Part shown: piece after piece, positions 1 to 9,538 of the stretch
How positions within the stretch are numbered: the stretch's first letter is position 1
Layout: each line of letters starts with the position of its first letter
Assembly: GCA_001270045.2 (NCBI GenBank)
Contig: DF970667.1
Location: forward strand, 320,960 to 384,959
DNA: 64,000 bases
Direction of reading: 5' to 3'
From: Bacteroidales bacterium 6E
GTDB taxonomy: Bacteria > Bacteroidota > Bacteroidia > Bacteroidales > Prolixibacteraceae
Position numbers and translations under genes: made by a program
Notes under the pieces: generated by a model
The model's input: the letters and a program-made list of their open reading frames with translations, nothing else
Told to the model about the DNA's origin: nothing
The model's database searches: none

Positions 1-2381
1 GTATCCCCGAAATAATAGTGTTTATTCTGGCTGAAGGTACCCACATATTGGAAGTTACTGACACGGTTATTTCCGTTTTGCCCCCAGCTGGCCCTGAGTT
101 TCAAATACTCGAGAACTGACGAGGCAGATTCCATAAACGATTCATTTGAGACAATCCAGCCTGCTGATACGGATGGGAAATAACCCCATCTGTTACCCCT
201 TGCGAAAGTAGATGAACCGTCAGCACGCATGATCACGGTTGCCAGGTATTTTTCACTGAAGTTGTAATTGACACGACCGAAGAATGATTGCATCATCAAC
301 AATTCATAAGGCGCGCCGCTAACCGTTGTATTCACCGTTGTTGCCGCCGTATTCGACAGCCATGCATAATCCCACAATCCGGGGAAAGAGGAAGTACGGT
401 TGTTGGCGCTCATGGTTTGTCCCATCCCTGATTTTTCGAGCGAAGTACCCAACAGAAAATCCACATTGTGGTCACTGTCGAAGATTGTCGAATAACTGAC
501 AGTGTTTTCCCAGGTCCAGCCATGTTGAGAATTTGCGGCTTGACGCACATTGTCAATCAACCGGATATCGGAAGCGACATTAATTGTTGGCTGATATGAC
601 CGACCGGCACCCGAACGAAAATCATACCCAAACATGCTTTTATATACCAGGTTCTTGATTGGCTGGACTTCCATAAAAGCGTTGAACCTCAAGTTAAATC
701 CTTTGGATAAATCATTTCCACGGACATATACCATAGTGGCGATCGGGTTTCCTGCCGGACCATAATGGTTCCATTTGTCGGCCACCTTATCGGCTTCAAG
801 ATACAATCCTCCCTGACTGTTGTACATTGGCAACAATGGAGTGACAGTCAACATGTTACGAATATCGTTTGAGTACTGGTCACCAATACCAATGCCTTGA
901 TTTTCACGATAGCTGAATGAAAGGTTTTCGCCAATCTTTAACACTTCCAGATCACCTTTCCTGATTGCCACGTGTGAGGAATTAACCCGCACGGTATATC
1001 TTTCGTCTTTCAGTGGAACAGGGTTGCCTAACACACCTTCCTGCTTTGAATAACTTGCGCCCATAGTGAAACGCGAATTACTGTTTCCGCCTGAAGCATT
1101 GATGGCATGGTTTTGTATAGGTGCATTGGCATTAATCGATTCCTCGAACCAATTGGAACCGGTCCAAGTTCCATTCATGATTGACTGATATTGAGCCGGT
1201 ATCCTTTCTGCCCAGTTGTATGGGGTCAGGCCACTGCCAATTCGCGATTCGTCGTTCAGCTCCATATACTGTTTGGCATTGGCCAATTCCGGTTTCTTCT
1301 GTACATTCTGGAAACCGACATAACCATTGTATGACAGTACGGTTTTACCTTCACCACCCTGACGTGTCGTAACAAGAATAACCCCGTTGGCGGCACGTGA
1401 ACCGTAAATTGCAGCCGATGCGGCATCTTTTAACACGTCAATGGACTGAATGTCGGATGGATTGATATTCGAGATGTTACCGCCTGGTACTCCATCAATT
1501 ACATACAAGGGATTGTATGAGTTTATGGTACCCATACCACGAATCACGACATTGTAACCCGATCCCGGCATTCCTGAGTTTTGCGAAATGCTTACGCCCG
1601 GCAGATGGCCTTGCAAAGCATTCAAAACATCGGTCCTGTTTTGGTTCACCACGGTTTCTCCGCTCAAATGGGCCGTGGCACCGGTTATAACCGCCTTTTT
1701 CATGGTTCCATACCCTACGGCCACAACCTCTTCAATTCCGATGGTCTCTTCGGCCATACTGACATTGATACTCGTACGGTCGCCAACAACCACCTCCTGC
1801 GCCCTCATCCCAACAAATGTAAATAACAGGGTGGCATTTGGCGGCAGGTTGCTGATTGAATAGGTGCCGTCGGTATTTGTGATGGTACCGTTCGTTGTTC
1901 CCTTAATGACAACGGTTACCCCTGGAAGAGGTGCCCCGTTCCGGTCGGTAACCCTGCCGGTAACCTGCCCTTGCTGCAGCAATGCAGCTTGCTCATTATA
2001 CTCCTCGCTGCCGGGTTGGGCAGTGGTAAGGACGATTTGCCTGTTCATCACCAGGCGGTTGACATTGGTGCCGGCAAACAACTCACTCAGGATGTCTTCA
2101 ACCTTCTGTTGCCTGACTTCTATATCCACCTTGCGTTCCACATCCACCAGCTTCTGGTTAAACAGGAAATAGAATTCGGTTTTTTCCTCGATTTCCCCCA
2201 GGACATCAATTACCCGGGCGTCTTTCAGGTTTAGCGAAAGACGGGTAACCTGGGAGTAACTGTCGAGCGCCCACGATTGGACTGCCATCACAAAAATAAA
2301 GAATACACTTAAACGCATAATTCTCCAGGTTTTAGTTAAGCACGGAAAAGGCTCCGTGTGCCAAATCCATTTTTTTTTCAT
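1..2381 (-). CDS. SusC/RagA-like TonB-dependent receptor with STN domain (3' end outside window)
   Basis: Outer-membrane, TonB-dependent glycan importer. Only residues 1 to about 793 lie in the window; the frame is open to the left edge. The start at 2381 gives a basic MKKKW opening and matches the layout of the second receptor in this window; an internal ATG at 2318 is the alternative. In order: a signal sequence, an STN (secretin/TonB short N-terminal) domain, a carboxypeptidase-regulatory-like fold (VTGRVTDRNGAPLPGVTVV), the TonB plug, then barrel strands. The STN domain is known to pass a signal to a FecR-type anti-sigma factor, and a FecR/ECF sigma pair lies directly upstream on the same strand. 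The matching SusD should lie beyond the left edge. The substrate cannot be read from sequence. Confidence 0.93.
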   Translation of the reverse strand, partial: MKKKWIWHTEPFPCLTKTWRIMRLSVFFIFVMAVQSWALDSYSQVTRLSLNLKDARVIDVLGEIEEKTEFYFLFNQKLVDVERKVDIEVRQQKVEDILSELFAGTNVNRLVMNRQIVLTTAQPGSEEYNEQAALLQQGQVTGRVTDRNGAPLPGVTVVIKGTTNGTITNTDGTYSISNLPPNATLLFTFVGMRAQEVVVGDRTSINVSMAEETIGIEEVVAVGYGTMKKAVITGATAHLSGETVVNQNRTDVLNALQGHLPGVSISQNSGMPGSGYNVVIRGMGTINSYNPLYVIDGVPGGNISNINPSDIQSIDVLKDAASAAIYGSRAANGVILVTTRQGGEGKTVLSYNGYVGFQNVQKKPELANAKQYMELNDESRIGSGLTPYNWAERIPAQYQSIMNGTWTGSNWFEESINANAPIQNHAINASGGNSNSRFTMGASYSKQEGVLGNPVPLKDERYTVRVNSSHVAIRKGDLEVLKIGENLSFSYRENQGIGIGDQYSNDIRNMLTVTPLLPMYNSQGGLYLEADKVADKWNHYGPAGNPIATMVYVRGNDLSKGFNLRFNAFMEVQPIKNLVYKSMFGYDFRSGAGRSYQPTINVASDIRLIDNVRQAANSQHGWTWENTVSYSTIFDSDHNVDFLLGTSLEKSGMGQTMSANNRTSSFPGLWDYAWLSNTAATTVNTTVSGAPYELLMMQSFFGRVNYNFSEKYLATVIMRADGSSTFARGNRWGYFPSVSAGWIVSNESFMESASSVLEYLKLRASWGQNGNNRVSNFQYVGTFSQNKHYYFGD

Positions 2382-2466
2382 AATTTTGACACATTAAGTA
2401 GTTAAACAATTTATTGATCTTTAGCAGCTTAGTTAACAGGAGAGTGGTACGAACACTTTCCTGTTT

Positions 2467-3513
2467 TTATTTGAACTGATTGATTTTCTTAGGATTAATG
2501 GCAATAATGATCCTTCTCTTCGAAAATTGCCCGTCAGTGGTTGCTTCCCGTTTTTCTTCCCTGTAGGTGATCGGCGTGGTAAATGCCAGCAGCTTCAGCA
2601 CCTCATCGAGCGGTTCGTCCACAAAAGTGGCATAAAAGGTATAATCTTCGAGACTTTTATCCTCCAGCACGATTTCGGCATTGTACCAACGGCTCAACCT
2701 TTGGGCAACCTGTTTCATGTCCTCATCCCTGAATACCAGTTTCCCTTCGGTCCAACTGGTGTATTGTGATGCAATAACCGTGCTCTTGACCTTTTTGCCG
2801 GTCTCCATATCAATCCTTAACTTCTCGTTGGGAAGCAGTTGCGTTATAAACTCCCCGTTATGGCCTGAAATATCAACTTTTCCGGATTGAAGAATTACTT
2901 CCTCGGTGCTTTCCGATGAATAGGATATTACATTAAAAGTGGTTCCAAGCACTTCAATATGGAGGTTTCCTGAACTTACCACAAATGGCATTTCTTCGTT
3001 GTGTACCACATCAAAATAGGCTTCACCCTTGAGGGTAACCTTTCTGGCTTTATTAAAAGTGACCGGGTAAGTAAGGGTCGAACCGTTGTTAAGAAAACCG
3101 GTGGTCCCGTCGGGCAATACAAACTTGGTCCTGACTCCCATCGGACACTGTATCTCGGCATACGCTTCGGTTAAAACAGGTTGCTCAGGCTGAAAATACA
3201 TATAGGCCAAAAATGAAAGAATCAGGGGAATGACAAGAATGGCTGCAATACGCTGGAAAGTGCGGATAAAACTGAATTTGCGTTTTTCCTTGTTCTCCTC
3301 CAGCCTGATTTGGTGCTGCAGCTTGTCGAGAAGATGGTCCACCGCATTATCAGGAAGCCGGGTGCTGTCAAATTCCTTCCAGTGCGACAGCATCAGCTCC
3401 CTGAATTCGCGGTCATCTTCCGCTGAAACTAACCTCTCTCTGATCACTAAATAATCCTTCCGGGAATATTTCCCTTCGAAGAATCGTTTTAATATATTTA
3501 TGTCAATTGTCAT
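2467..3513 (-). CDS. FecR-family anti-sigma factor
   Basis: Inner-membrane anti-sigma factor expected to hold the neighbouring ECF sigma until the STN domain of the SusC protein signals. About 348 residues from the chosen start (MTIDIN); an upstream in-frame ATG at 3537 would add 8. Cytoplasmic N-terminal helices run to about residue 80, one membrane segment (AAILVIPLILSFLAYMYF) follows near residue 90, then the periplasmic FecR domain with typical text such as LKGEAYFDV and VLGTTFNV, and a C-terminal DUF4974-like region after the SWTEGKLVF segment. It sits between its sigma gene (3653-4291) and the receptor (from 2381), the usual sigma-FecR-SusC order. Confidence 0.93.
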   Translation of the reverse strand: MTIDINILKRFFEGKYSRKDYLVIRERLVSAEDDREFRELMLSHWKEFDSTRLPDNAVDHLLDKLQHQIRLEENKEKRKFSFIRTFQRIAAILVIPLILSFLAYMYFQPEQPVLTEAYAEIQCPMGVRTKFVLPDGTTGFLNNGSTLTYPVTFNKARKVTLKGEAYFDVVHNEEMPFVVSSGNLHIEVLGTTFNVISYSSESTEEVILQSGKVDISGHNGEFITQLLPNEKLRIDMETGKKVKSTVIASQYTSWTEGKLVFRDEDMKQVAQRLSRWYNAEIVLEDKSLEDYTFYATFVDEPLDEVLKLLAFTTPITYREEKREATTDGQFSKRRIIIAINPKKINQFK

Positions 3514-3652
3514 TCTTTCCTTATTCCGTATATTCAATCTGTATCTTATAATATATAGTGATGGGAAATGAAAAACCCCCAGCCGGAAATGAATATATTT
3601 TAAAAAAAAGTGAATCCTGACCTGGAGAGTGGCAAGGCAGAGGGGGCAGGGA

Positions 3653-4291
3653 CTAAACCCGATCCAGTTGGGGCAATTCTGATGGAATGTGCAATGAATC
3701 CTCTTTTACAAACAGCACAAAAAACAACAATCCGGCAATACTTTCCTGATCCATTCCGGCATGGATGTTCTTCAGCGCTTCGGTAATGTGGTTTTCAACC
3801 GTTTTGGGCGAGATATCAAGCCGGGCGGCAATTTCGGCCACCGACAATCCTTCCATTTTCCGAAGGATGATCACCTCTCTTTGCCGTCCGGGAAGTTGTT
3901 GGATCAGCTTTTTGACCAGTTCAAGCAACGACTGGTAGTTGGTGCGTACATCCATTTCTTCAGTAAATGTGAGGACTTCAGAGGCAACATCATGCAGATA
4001 TTTCTGTTCCTGGGTGGCCTTCCTGAACCTCTCGGCAATCTGCCGGTAGGCAATCTTAAACAGGTAAGCACCAAAAGAAAGCTCGGGATTTAAAGAGGCA
4101 CGGTTTTGCCATATTTTCATAAAAACCTCCTGCACCACCTCCTCGGCATCGGTTTTTGATTTCAGGTAACCCAGCGAAAAATAGTACAACCGTTTGCCAT
4201 AAAACCGGAACAATTCATCAAAGGCCAGCGCATTGCCGCTTTTTAATTCAGCAACCCATCGGGTTTCCAGCATGCGGCCATTTTGATTCAT
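3653..4291 (-). CDS. ECF (sigma-70 family) RNA polymerase sigma factor
   Basis: Extracytoplasmic-function sigma factor of 212 residues. Region 2 lies at about residues 20-95 (FDELFRFYGKRLYYFSLGYL, then DAEEVVQEVFMKIWQNR). Region 4 lies at about 130-180 and carries the helix-turn-helix GLSVAEIAARLDISPKTVEN. A short hydrophobic tail follows region 4. It is first in the sigma-FecR-SusC set reading leftwards and is preceded by two terminator-like hairpins, so it is probably transcribed separately from the SusCD pair upstream. Expected to activate the receptor operon on release from FecR. Confidence 0.93.
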   Translation of the reverse strand: MNQNGRMLETRWVAELKSGNALAFDELFRFYGKRLYYFSLGYLKSKTDAEEVVQEVFMKIWQNRASLNPELSFGAYLFKIAYRQIAERFRKATQEQKYLHDVASEVLTFTEEMDVRTNYQSLLELVKKLIQQLPGRQREVIILRKMEGLSVAEIAARLDISPKTVENHITEALKNIHAGMDQESIAGLLFFVLFVKEDSLHIPSELPQLDRV

Positions 4292-4333
4292 TCCGATCTA
4301 CGTTTGACAAGTAAAATAAGGGAAAAAAAACAG

Positions 4334-4355
4334 GCGATGCAATTTTTCGCATCGC
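4334..4355 (-). terminator. Second intrinsic terminator or leader hairpin upstream of the sigma gene
   Basis: On the minus strand, GCGATGC and GCATCGC arms (4334-4340 and 4349-4355) enclose an 8-nt loop and are followed by CTG and a run of eight T. It lies 43 bp before the sigma start at 4291, so it is either a back-up terminator for the SusD transcript or a leader attenuator of the sigma gene. Confidence 0.55.
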
Positions 4356-4388
4356 AATTTATCGCACCGCTGCTTTAAAGCAAAAAAT

Positions 4389-4418
4389 AACTCCCGGCCA
4401 TTTTATGCACCGGGAGTT
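4389..4418 (-). terminator. Intrinsic terminator after susD
   Basis: Perfect 9-bp stem AACTCCCGG / CCGGGAGTT with a 12-nt loop, followed on the minus strand by ATTTTTTG. It starts 15 bp after the SusD stop codon, as expected for the end of the SusCD operon. Confidence 0.8.
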
Positions 4419-4432
4419 AAACCATTTATCTA

Positions 4433-6100
4433 TTACCACCCTGGATTCTGGGGCATCGGTTTTGTGATGTTGGCATCAATCACAGATTGAGGTATTGGAT
4501 AGATCGTGTCTCTTGCCGTAACATGGGCCCCGCCATTTCCATTATGTGCTTTTGTCCTTTCCACAAACTTTTTGGTGCGTAACAGGGTCCAGCGACGATG
4601 TTCCTCCATGACCAGCTCCCGCGATCTCTCATCAAGTATGAAATCGATGTTCAGATGGGCAGCCGTTATATCCGAGGCATTTGAACGACGGCGTATTACG
4701 TTGATCGTATTAACGGCATCATCAATCCTTCCAAGATAATATTCGGCTTCGGCCTTGATCAGGTAGGTTTCGGCAAGGCGCAGATAAACAAAGTCGGTAT
4801 AACTCCAATTTTCATTCATGTTTGTCGGGTCGGTCCCCTGGAACTTTCTCGAGAATGGCCAGTTTGATCTTGCCCGGGCCGTAAAGGTGATGTCGCGGCT
4901 CCAATCAAGCCAGAGGGTATCACCATATTGTCTTCCGGGAGGCAGCAGATCAGCCGGATAAGGGGCATTGGTCTGGGCATCCCCAAGGATAAAGAATTTT
5001 CGGATGGCATACTCCGAGAAGCGGTCGTCTTGCGGTTCATAAAGATCCAGTGCCCATTTGGTCATCGAAGTACGGGCATATCCCAAACCACCCCTATCCA
5101 GGGTATGTTGCAAAGGCCTTACCCCTCCAACCGAAATGTTCCAGAACCGGCTCGAATGGACTCGCCTGACTAAACTTCCGCCGCCACCGGTAATCCTGAG
5201 GCCAAACTGGAAAACCCACAGGGCTTCGCTGTTCCCTTCCTCACGGTTGGTATTACCATCCTGAAACATATCCATGAAGGCAACACCGGGCTTGCCGGCA
5301 CTATTGCCATATCGCTCTGTTATGAGCTTATAGGCAGGATTTGTAATGACTTTATTGGCATACAATAAGGCATTGTTATAGTCTTTCATGGCCAGATACA
5401 TTTCTGCCAGATAATGCTGGACGGCGCCTTTGGTAATCCTTCCTCTCAGCGATGGCTCTACACCCACGTGGGCCTCGGCAAACTCCAGGTCATCGATGAT
5501 TTGCTGCATAACCTGAACCTTGGGTGTTCTTTCCCAGTCGGTCCTGACGGTTGATCCGCTCGATTCCTCCAATGACAAAGGAACATCTCCCCAACCGTAG
5601 GTAAGATGTCGGTATGCCCAACCCCTGATGGCCCGTGCCTCGGCAATCACCCGATTCTTGTTTTCTTCAGGACTTCCTGATCCACCCGACCAGTCGACAC
5701 CCTCAAGTTCAGCCCTGTTAATGATGGTATTGGCTGCATTGATCACATTGTAGAGCCAAATAAAAACTTCTTGGATATCTTCATTCTGCGGATTATTCTG
5801 GTCTCCCCAGTATTCGGCAATCAAAGCCATCCCATCGGTCCAGTGGTTGGTAACGGCGTTGTCGGTACCATAGAAAAAGAGTGCTCCCATTAACTGATGG
5901 CTCCCAATGCCCGGTTCCTTCTCCCTCCTCACCTGTGCGTACAAACCATTTAAGCCTGCCTCAAATCCGGTAAGGGTTGTATAAAGTGTTTCTGCCGTAA
6001 TGATATGCGGAGGTTTTTCATCCAAAAGGTCCATATCACATGAACCCATAGTCATTAACATGAATAATATGATGGTCGTGTTGAATATCTTCTTTTTCAT
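4433..6100 (-). CDS. SusD/RagB-family glycan-binding outer-membrane lipoprotein
   Basis: Surface lipoprotein that closes over its SusC partner and captures the glycan. The start at 6100 (MKKKIFN) gives a short lipoprotein signal ending MGSC with the lipidated cysteine at about residue 21; an ATG at 6118 would add six residues. About 555 residues, normal for the family. It shows the SusD layout: an N-terminal TPR-like region (FEAGLNGLYAQVRREKEPG), ARAIRGWAYRHL, KGAVQHYLAEMYLAMKDY, and the C-terminal RagB signature region YLRLAETYLIKAEAEYYLGR and DERSRELVMEEHRRW. It follows the SusC stop by about 30 bp and ends at a terminator, so the two form one operon. Confidence 0.96.
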   Translation of the reverse strand: MKKKIFNTTIILFMLMTMGSCDMDLLDEKPPHIITAETLYTTLTGFEAGLNGLYAQVRREKEPGIGSHQLMGALFFYGTDNAVTNHWTDGMALIAEYWGDQNNPQNEDIQEVFIWLYNVINAANTIINRAELEGVDWSGGSGSPEENKNRVIAEARAIRGWAYRHLTYGWGDVPLSLEESSGSTVRTDWERTPKVQVMQQIIDDLEFAEAHVGVEPSLRGRITKGAVQHYLAEMYLAMKDYNNALLYANKVITNPAYKLITERYGNSAGKPGVAFMDMFQDGNTNREEGNSEALWVFQFGLRITGGGGSLVRRVHSSRFWNISVGGVRPLQHTLDRGGLGYARTSMTKWALDLYEPQDDRFSEYAIRKFFILGDAQTNAPYPADLLPPGRQYGDTLWLDWSRDITFTARARSNWPFSRKFQGTDPTNMNENWSYTDFVYLRLAETYLIKAEAEYYLGRIDDAVNTINVIRRRSNASDITAAHLNIDFILDERSRELVMEEHRRWTLLRTKKFVERTKAHNGNGGAHVTARDTIYPIPQSVIDANITKPMPQNPGW

Positions 6101-6130
6101 AATGCTTAAATTTTTCACGATGAATAATCA

Positions 6131-9100
6131 TTAAAATCCCAGATTTAACCCAAATACAAACTCGCGCTGCAACGGAGCCTGCCTCTGACTGCTCAGCTCA
6201 GGATCCAAACCGCGCCACTCCGTAAAAGTCATTAAATTCCTGCCAGTTACATAAAGTCTCAGTCTGTCGAGCTTTAGATTATCCAGCATGGTTTGCGGGA
6301 GGTCATAGGATAAGGAAATATCCTTTACCCGCACAAAACTGGCATTTTCGTACATAACGCCCTGGATTCCGGCCATCCATTCGGCATTGAGATGGTTCAC
6401 GATCCATTCATTCGTGGGATTTTCGGGAGTCCACCAGTTCTTTTTGATGGTGTTCAGTCTCACGTCGGCCCATACATAATCCGACATCAGCGGATTTTCC
6501 TTGGTAACACCGTGCACGCCATGGACAAAGATATCGAGCTTGAAATTCCCGTATGAAAATGAATTGGTCAAACCCCACAAAACCTTAGGGTCTTCCTGAC
6601 CAATAATCTGACGGTCAATGGCGTCCAATTTGCCATCCGTGTTCACGTCCTGCAATTTCATAAATCCTGGCTGTGATCCCCACTTTGCTGCAGCTTCTGC
6701 CTCACTTTCCTGCCAGGTCCCTTCCCAGAGAAAATCATAATTGACTCTGATGGGTTTGCCAATAAACCATGCATTGGCGACATCATCAATTTCGTTCCCC
6801 TGCTCATCGAGTTCGCCATATAGCGAAACAATCTTGTTTTGCCCGAACGAGAAATTCACCGATGTATTCCACCGGAAATCATTCTTTACAATATTTCGGG
6901 AGTTAATTGACACTTCAACCCCTGAATTCTGCGTCTCGCCAATGTTCTGGGTGATGGATGTTATGCCGTGAACGGGCGAAATGCTTCTGTTAAGTAGCAA
7001 ATCATAGGTATTGGTCCTGTATATATTTAAATCGCCGGTAATCCTGCTTTCCAACAGGGCGAAATCCATACCAGCATTCAGGGTTTTTGACGATTCCCAG
7101 CCAAGGTTCTCCTGACCCAAACGGCTGGGGATATAACCTGCCTGGGTCTGTTTGTTGGCAACCATATTATATTCACTCAATCTCGAGATTGACTCATAAG
7201 AACCTACGGCCTGGTTTCCGTTCAATCCATACGACAATCGAAGTTTCAGGTCATTGACGATATCGGCCAGAGGGAAAAAGTCTTCCCTGGCAATATTCCA
7301 GCCAAGTGCAATGGATGGAAAAATACCCCACTTGGTATCCGCTCCAAATCCCGAGAAACCATCCCGTCTGCCGGTGAGCGTAACCAAATAGCGGCTATCG
7401 TAACCATAGTTCAAACGCAACATTTGCGACATCAGCACATTTTCGGTGAACGAAAATCCGGGAGTCACCAATTCAGCCTGCGCAGCGGAGTACCATTTCA
7501 AAAAATCGTGCGGAAAGCCTTTAGCGGTCAACGAATTGGCGGTCGACTTATTCTTCTCATAACTATACAATCCGGTCAGGAATATGTTATGTGCCCCAAA
7601 ATCCCGGTTATAGGTGAGGATATTCTCGATAACGACATTGCTGTTTTGCGAACGATTTGTCTGCGCACTTCCCCGTGCTTCCAAACCATCCTTTGTGTCA
7701 CGTCCCATATAGGTTGCGGTATCAGAAAACCTGGCCCTTACACCCGAGTTTATCCGGTAGCTCAAACCTTGCAGAAACGGGAAATCCACAATTGCGTAAT
7801 TGTTGGTCACAACCTGATAGGATTCATCGATGTTGTCAAACAACAGGGGCTGCAAGGGATTCCAGAAATAGGTATCTTCCTCCCATATGTAGATTACCTG
7901 GCTGCCGTCTTCCTCAAACGCCCTGGTTAGCGGGTTCATGCGCGATAAATAGGAAAGGTCAGGTCCCGATCCGGACCTGTCATCGAACGACAATTGTGTC
8001 CGGGTACCAAGTGTAAACCAACCGGCAATTTTTGTATCCACATTGATCCTGCCCGTAACCCTCTGATAATCATCATTGAGCATTAATCCCTTCACATCCA
8101 GCAGGTTGCCGGCAATGTAATAGCTTGTATTGTTGAAGCCTCCCGAAACTGAAAGACTGTGTTGCTGGCCATTGCCGGTGCGGGTGCCCAGTTTTGTCCA
8201 GTCGACCCATTCACCCGATTCATAGATCCTTTTCTCCGATGCGGTCATGGCCCCGGCGAAACGTTTCATCTTGAAATCGTAGAACTCGGCGCCATCCAGA
8301 TATTCAGGGTAATTTGCATAATTCTGGACAGAATAATAACCATCATACGAAATCTTGGGTGCCAGATTGGTACCAGCCTTGGTCGTGATCAATATGACGC
8401 CGTTTGACCCACGCGAACCATAAATGGCAGCGGCCGACGCATCTTTCAGGATTTCGATCGACTGTACGTCATTGGGGTTGATATCACGGATAGCCCCTCC
8501 ATAGGGAATTCCATCCATAACTATCAGGGGGGTGTTGTCGGCCAGAATCGAGTTCCTTCCCCTGATCATGATGGACTCAGATGGAGAGGCTCCCGATGAG
8601 GATTGCTGGATCATGATACCGGGAACCGAACCCTGGATGGCCTGCGCTATGTTGAGGTTAGGGACCATTTCAAGCCTCTCCTTGTTCAGTGAGGCCACAG
8701 TTCCCGTAATGTCACTTTTCTTCTGGGTTCCATATCCAACCACGATCACTTCGTCGACCCCGAAAGATTCTTCCTCAAGTACCACCTCAAAGGTACTGCG
8801 ACCCTCAATGGGTAACTCCTGTTTCTTCATCCCCACGAACGAAACCTCGAGGGTTGCGGCATCAACAGGCACTTCCAGCCTGAACCTTCCCGAATTGTCA
8901 GTCACCGTACCAATGGTCGTACCTTTCACGATTACGGCCACACCCGGCATGGGCTGGTTCTTTGAATCCCTGACCAAACCCGATACTTCCTTTCTCTGCG
9001 GCTGTTGCATCTCTACAACCGACTTTTCTTCCGTGACCGAAGGCTTTATGGGCTCAATCTCAGGAGACTTTGCAATGACAATCTGCCTGTCGCGGACGGT

Positions 9101-9424
9101 ATAACTGTTATCCGTTCCTTCAAACAACAAGCTCAATACCTCCTCAATCGATTTCCCCGAAATTGAGATATTGACCCTCCTGTTGAGATCAACGTGCTGG
9201 TCCTGGTAGAAAAATATAAATTCACTCTGATCCTCAATAGCCGTCATCACTTCCTTCACCGTGGCATTATTCATCTCAAGCTTTAACCTGACGTTTTGTG
9301 AATAGGTGTTCGAACTGAAAGCCACCGCCGAACCAATCAAGAGAAAGAGAAGAGTCAGTCGCATAACAAGCAATGTTTTACGGAGATACATGTAGGTATC
9401 CCCTGAAAGTTGTTTTTTTTTCAT
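6131..9424 (-). CDS. SusC/RagA-like TonB-dependent receptor with STN domain
   Basis: Outer-membrane importer of about 1097 residues from the chosen start MKKKQLSG (9424); 22 extra in-frame codons exist up to 9490 but look like leader. Order: signal sequence, STN domain (LEMNNATVKEVMTAIEDQ ... RRVNISISGKSIEEVLSLL), carboxypeptidase-regulatory-like domain (VSGLVRDSKNQPMPGVAVIV), plug starting at DEVIVVGYGTQKKSDITG, and a barrel that ends in an aromatic residue (REFVFGLNLGF). The plug has the family text IEILKDASAAAIYGSRGSNG. It lies directly upstream of its SusD and downstream of a FecR/sigma pair, giving a complete trans-envelope signalling and uptake unit. Confidence 0.96.
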   Translation of the reverse strand: MKKKQLSGDTYMYLRKTLLVMRLTLLFLLIGSAVAFSSNTYSQNVRLKLEMNNATVKEVMTAIEDQSEFIFFYQDQHVDLNRRVNISISGKSIEEVLSLLFEGTDNSYTVRDRQIVIAKSPEIEPIKPSVTEEKSVVEMQQPQRKEVSGLVRDSKNQPMPGVAVIVKGTTIGTVTDNSGRFRLEVPVDAATLEVSFVGMKKQELPIEGRSTFEVVLEEESFGVDEVIVVGYGTQKKSDITGTVASLNKERLEMVPNLNIAQAIQGSVPGIMIQQSSSGASPSESIMIRGRNSILADNTPLIVMDGIPYGGAIRDINPNDVQSIEILKDASAAAIYGSRGSNGVILITTKAGTNLAPKISYDGYYSVQNYANYPEYLDGAEFYDFKMKRFAGAMTASEKRIYESGEWVDWTKLGTRTGNGQQHSLSVSGGFNNTSYYIAGNLLDVKGLMLNDDYQRVTGRINVDTKIAGWFTLGTRTQLSFDDRSGSGPDLSYLSRMNPLTRAFEEDGSQVIYIWEEDTYFWNPLQPLLFDNIDESYQVVTNNYAIVDFPFLQGLSYRINSGVRARFSDTATYMGRDTKDGLEARGSAQTNRSQNSNVVIENILTYNRDFGAHNIFLTGLYSYEKNKSTANSLTAKGFPHDFLKWYSAAQAELVTPGFSFTENVLMSQMLRLNYGYDSRYLVTLTGRRDGFSGFGADTKWGIFPSIALGWNIAREDFFPLADIVNDLKLRLSYGLNGNQAVGSYESISRLSEYNMVANKQTQAGYIPSRLGQENLGWESSKTLNAGMDFALLESRITGDLNIYRTNTYDLLLNRSISPVHGITSITQNIGETQNSGVEVSINSRNIVKNDFRWNTSVNFSFGQNKIVSLYGELDEQGNEIDDVANAWFIGKPIRVNYDFLWEGTWQESEAEAAAKWGSQPGFMKLQDVNTDGKLDAIDRQIIGQEDPKVLWGLTNSFSYGNFKLDIFVHGVHGVTKENPLMSDYVWADVRLNTIKKNWWTPENPTNEWIVNHLNAEWMAGIQGVMYENASFVRVKDISLSYDLPQTMLDNLKLDRLRLYVTGRNLMTFTEWRGLDPELSSQRQAPLQREFVFGLNLGF

Positions 9425-9538
9425 AGTTTTGTTTGATTTTTTTATTAATGTATTTAATTGAAAATCAAACCGGGGTCTGTTTGGTCGCACATCCCGGTTT
9501 CTTTATTTCCATGCGCTTAGGTCTGAATCATAGGCACG

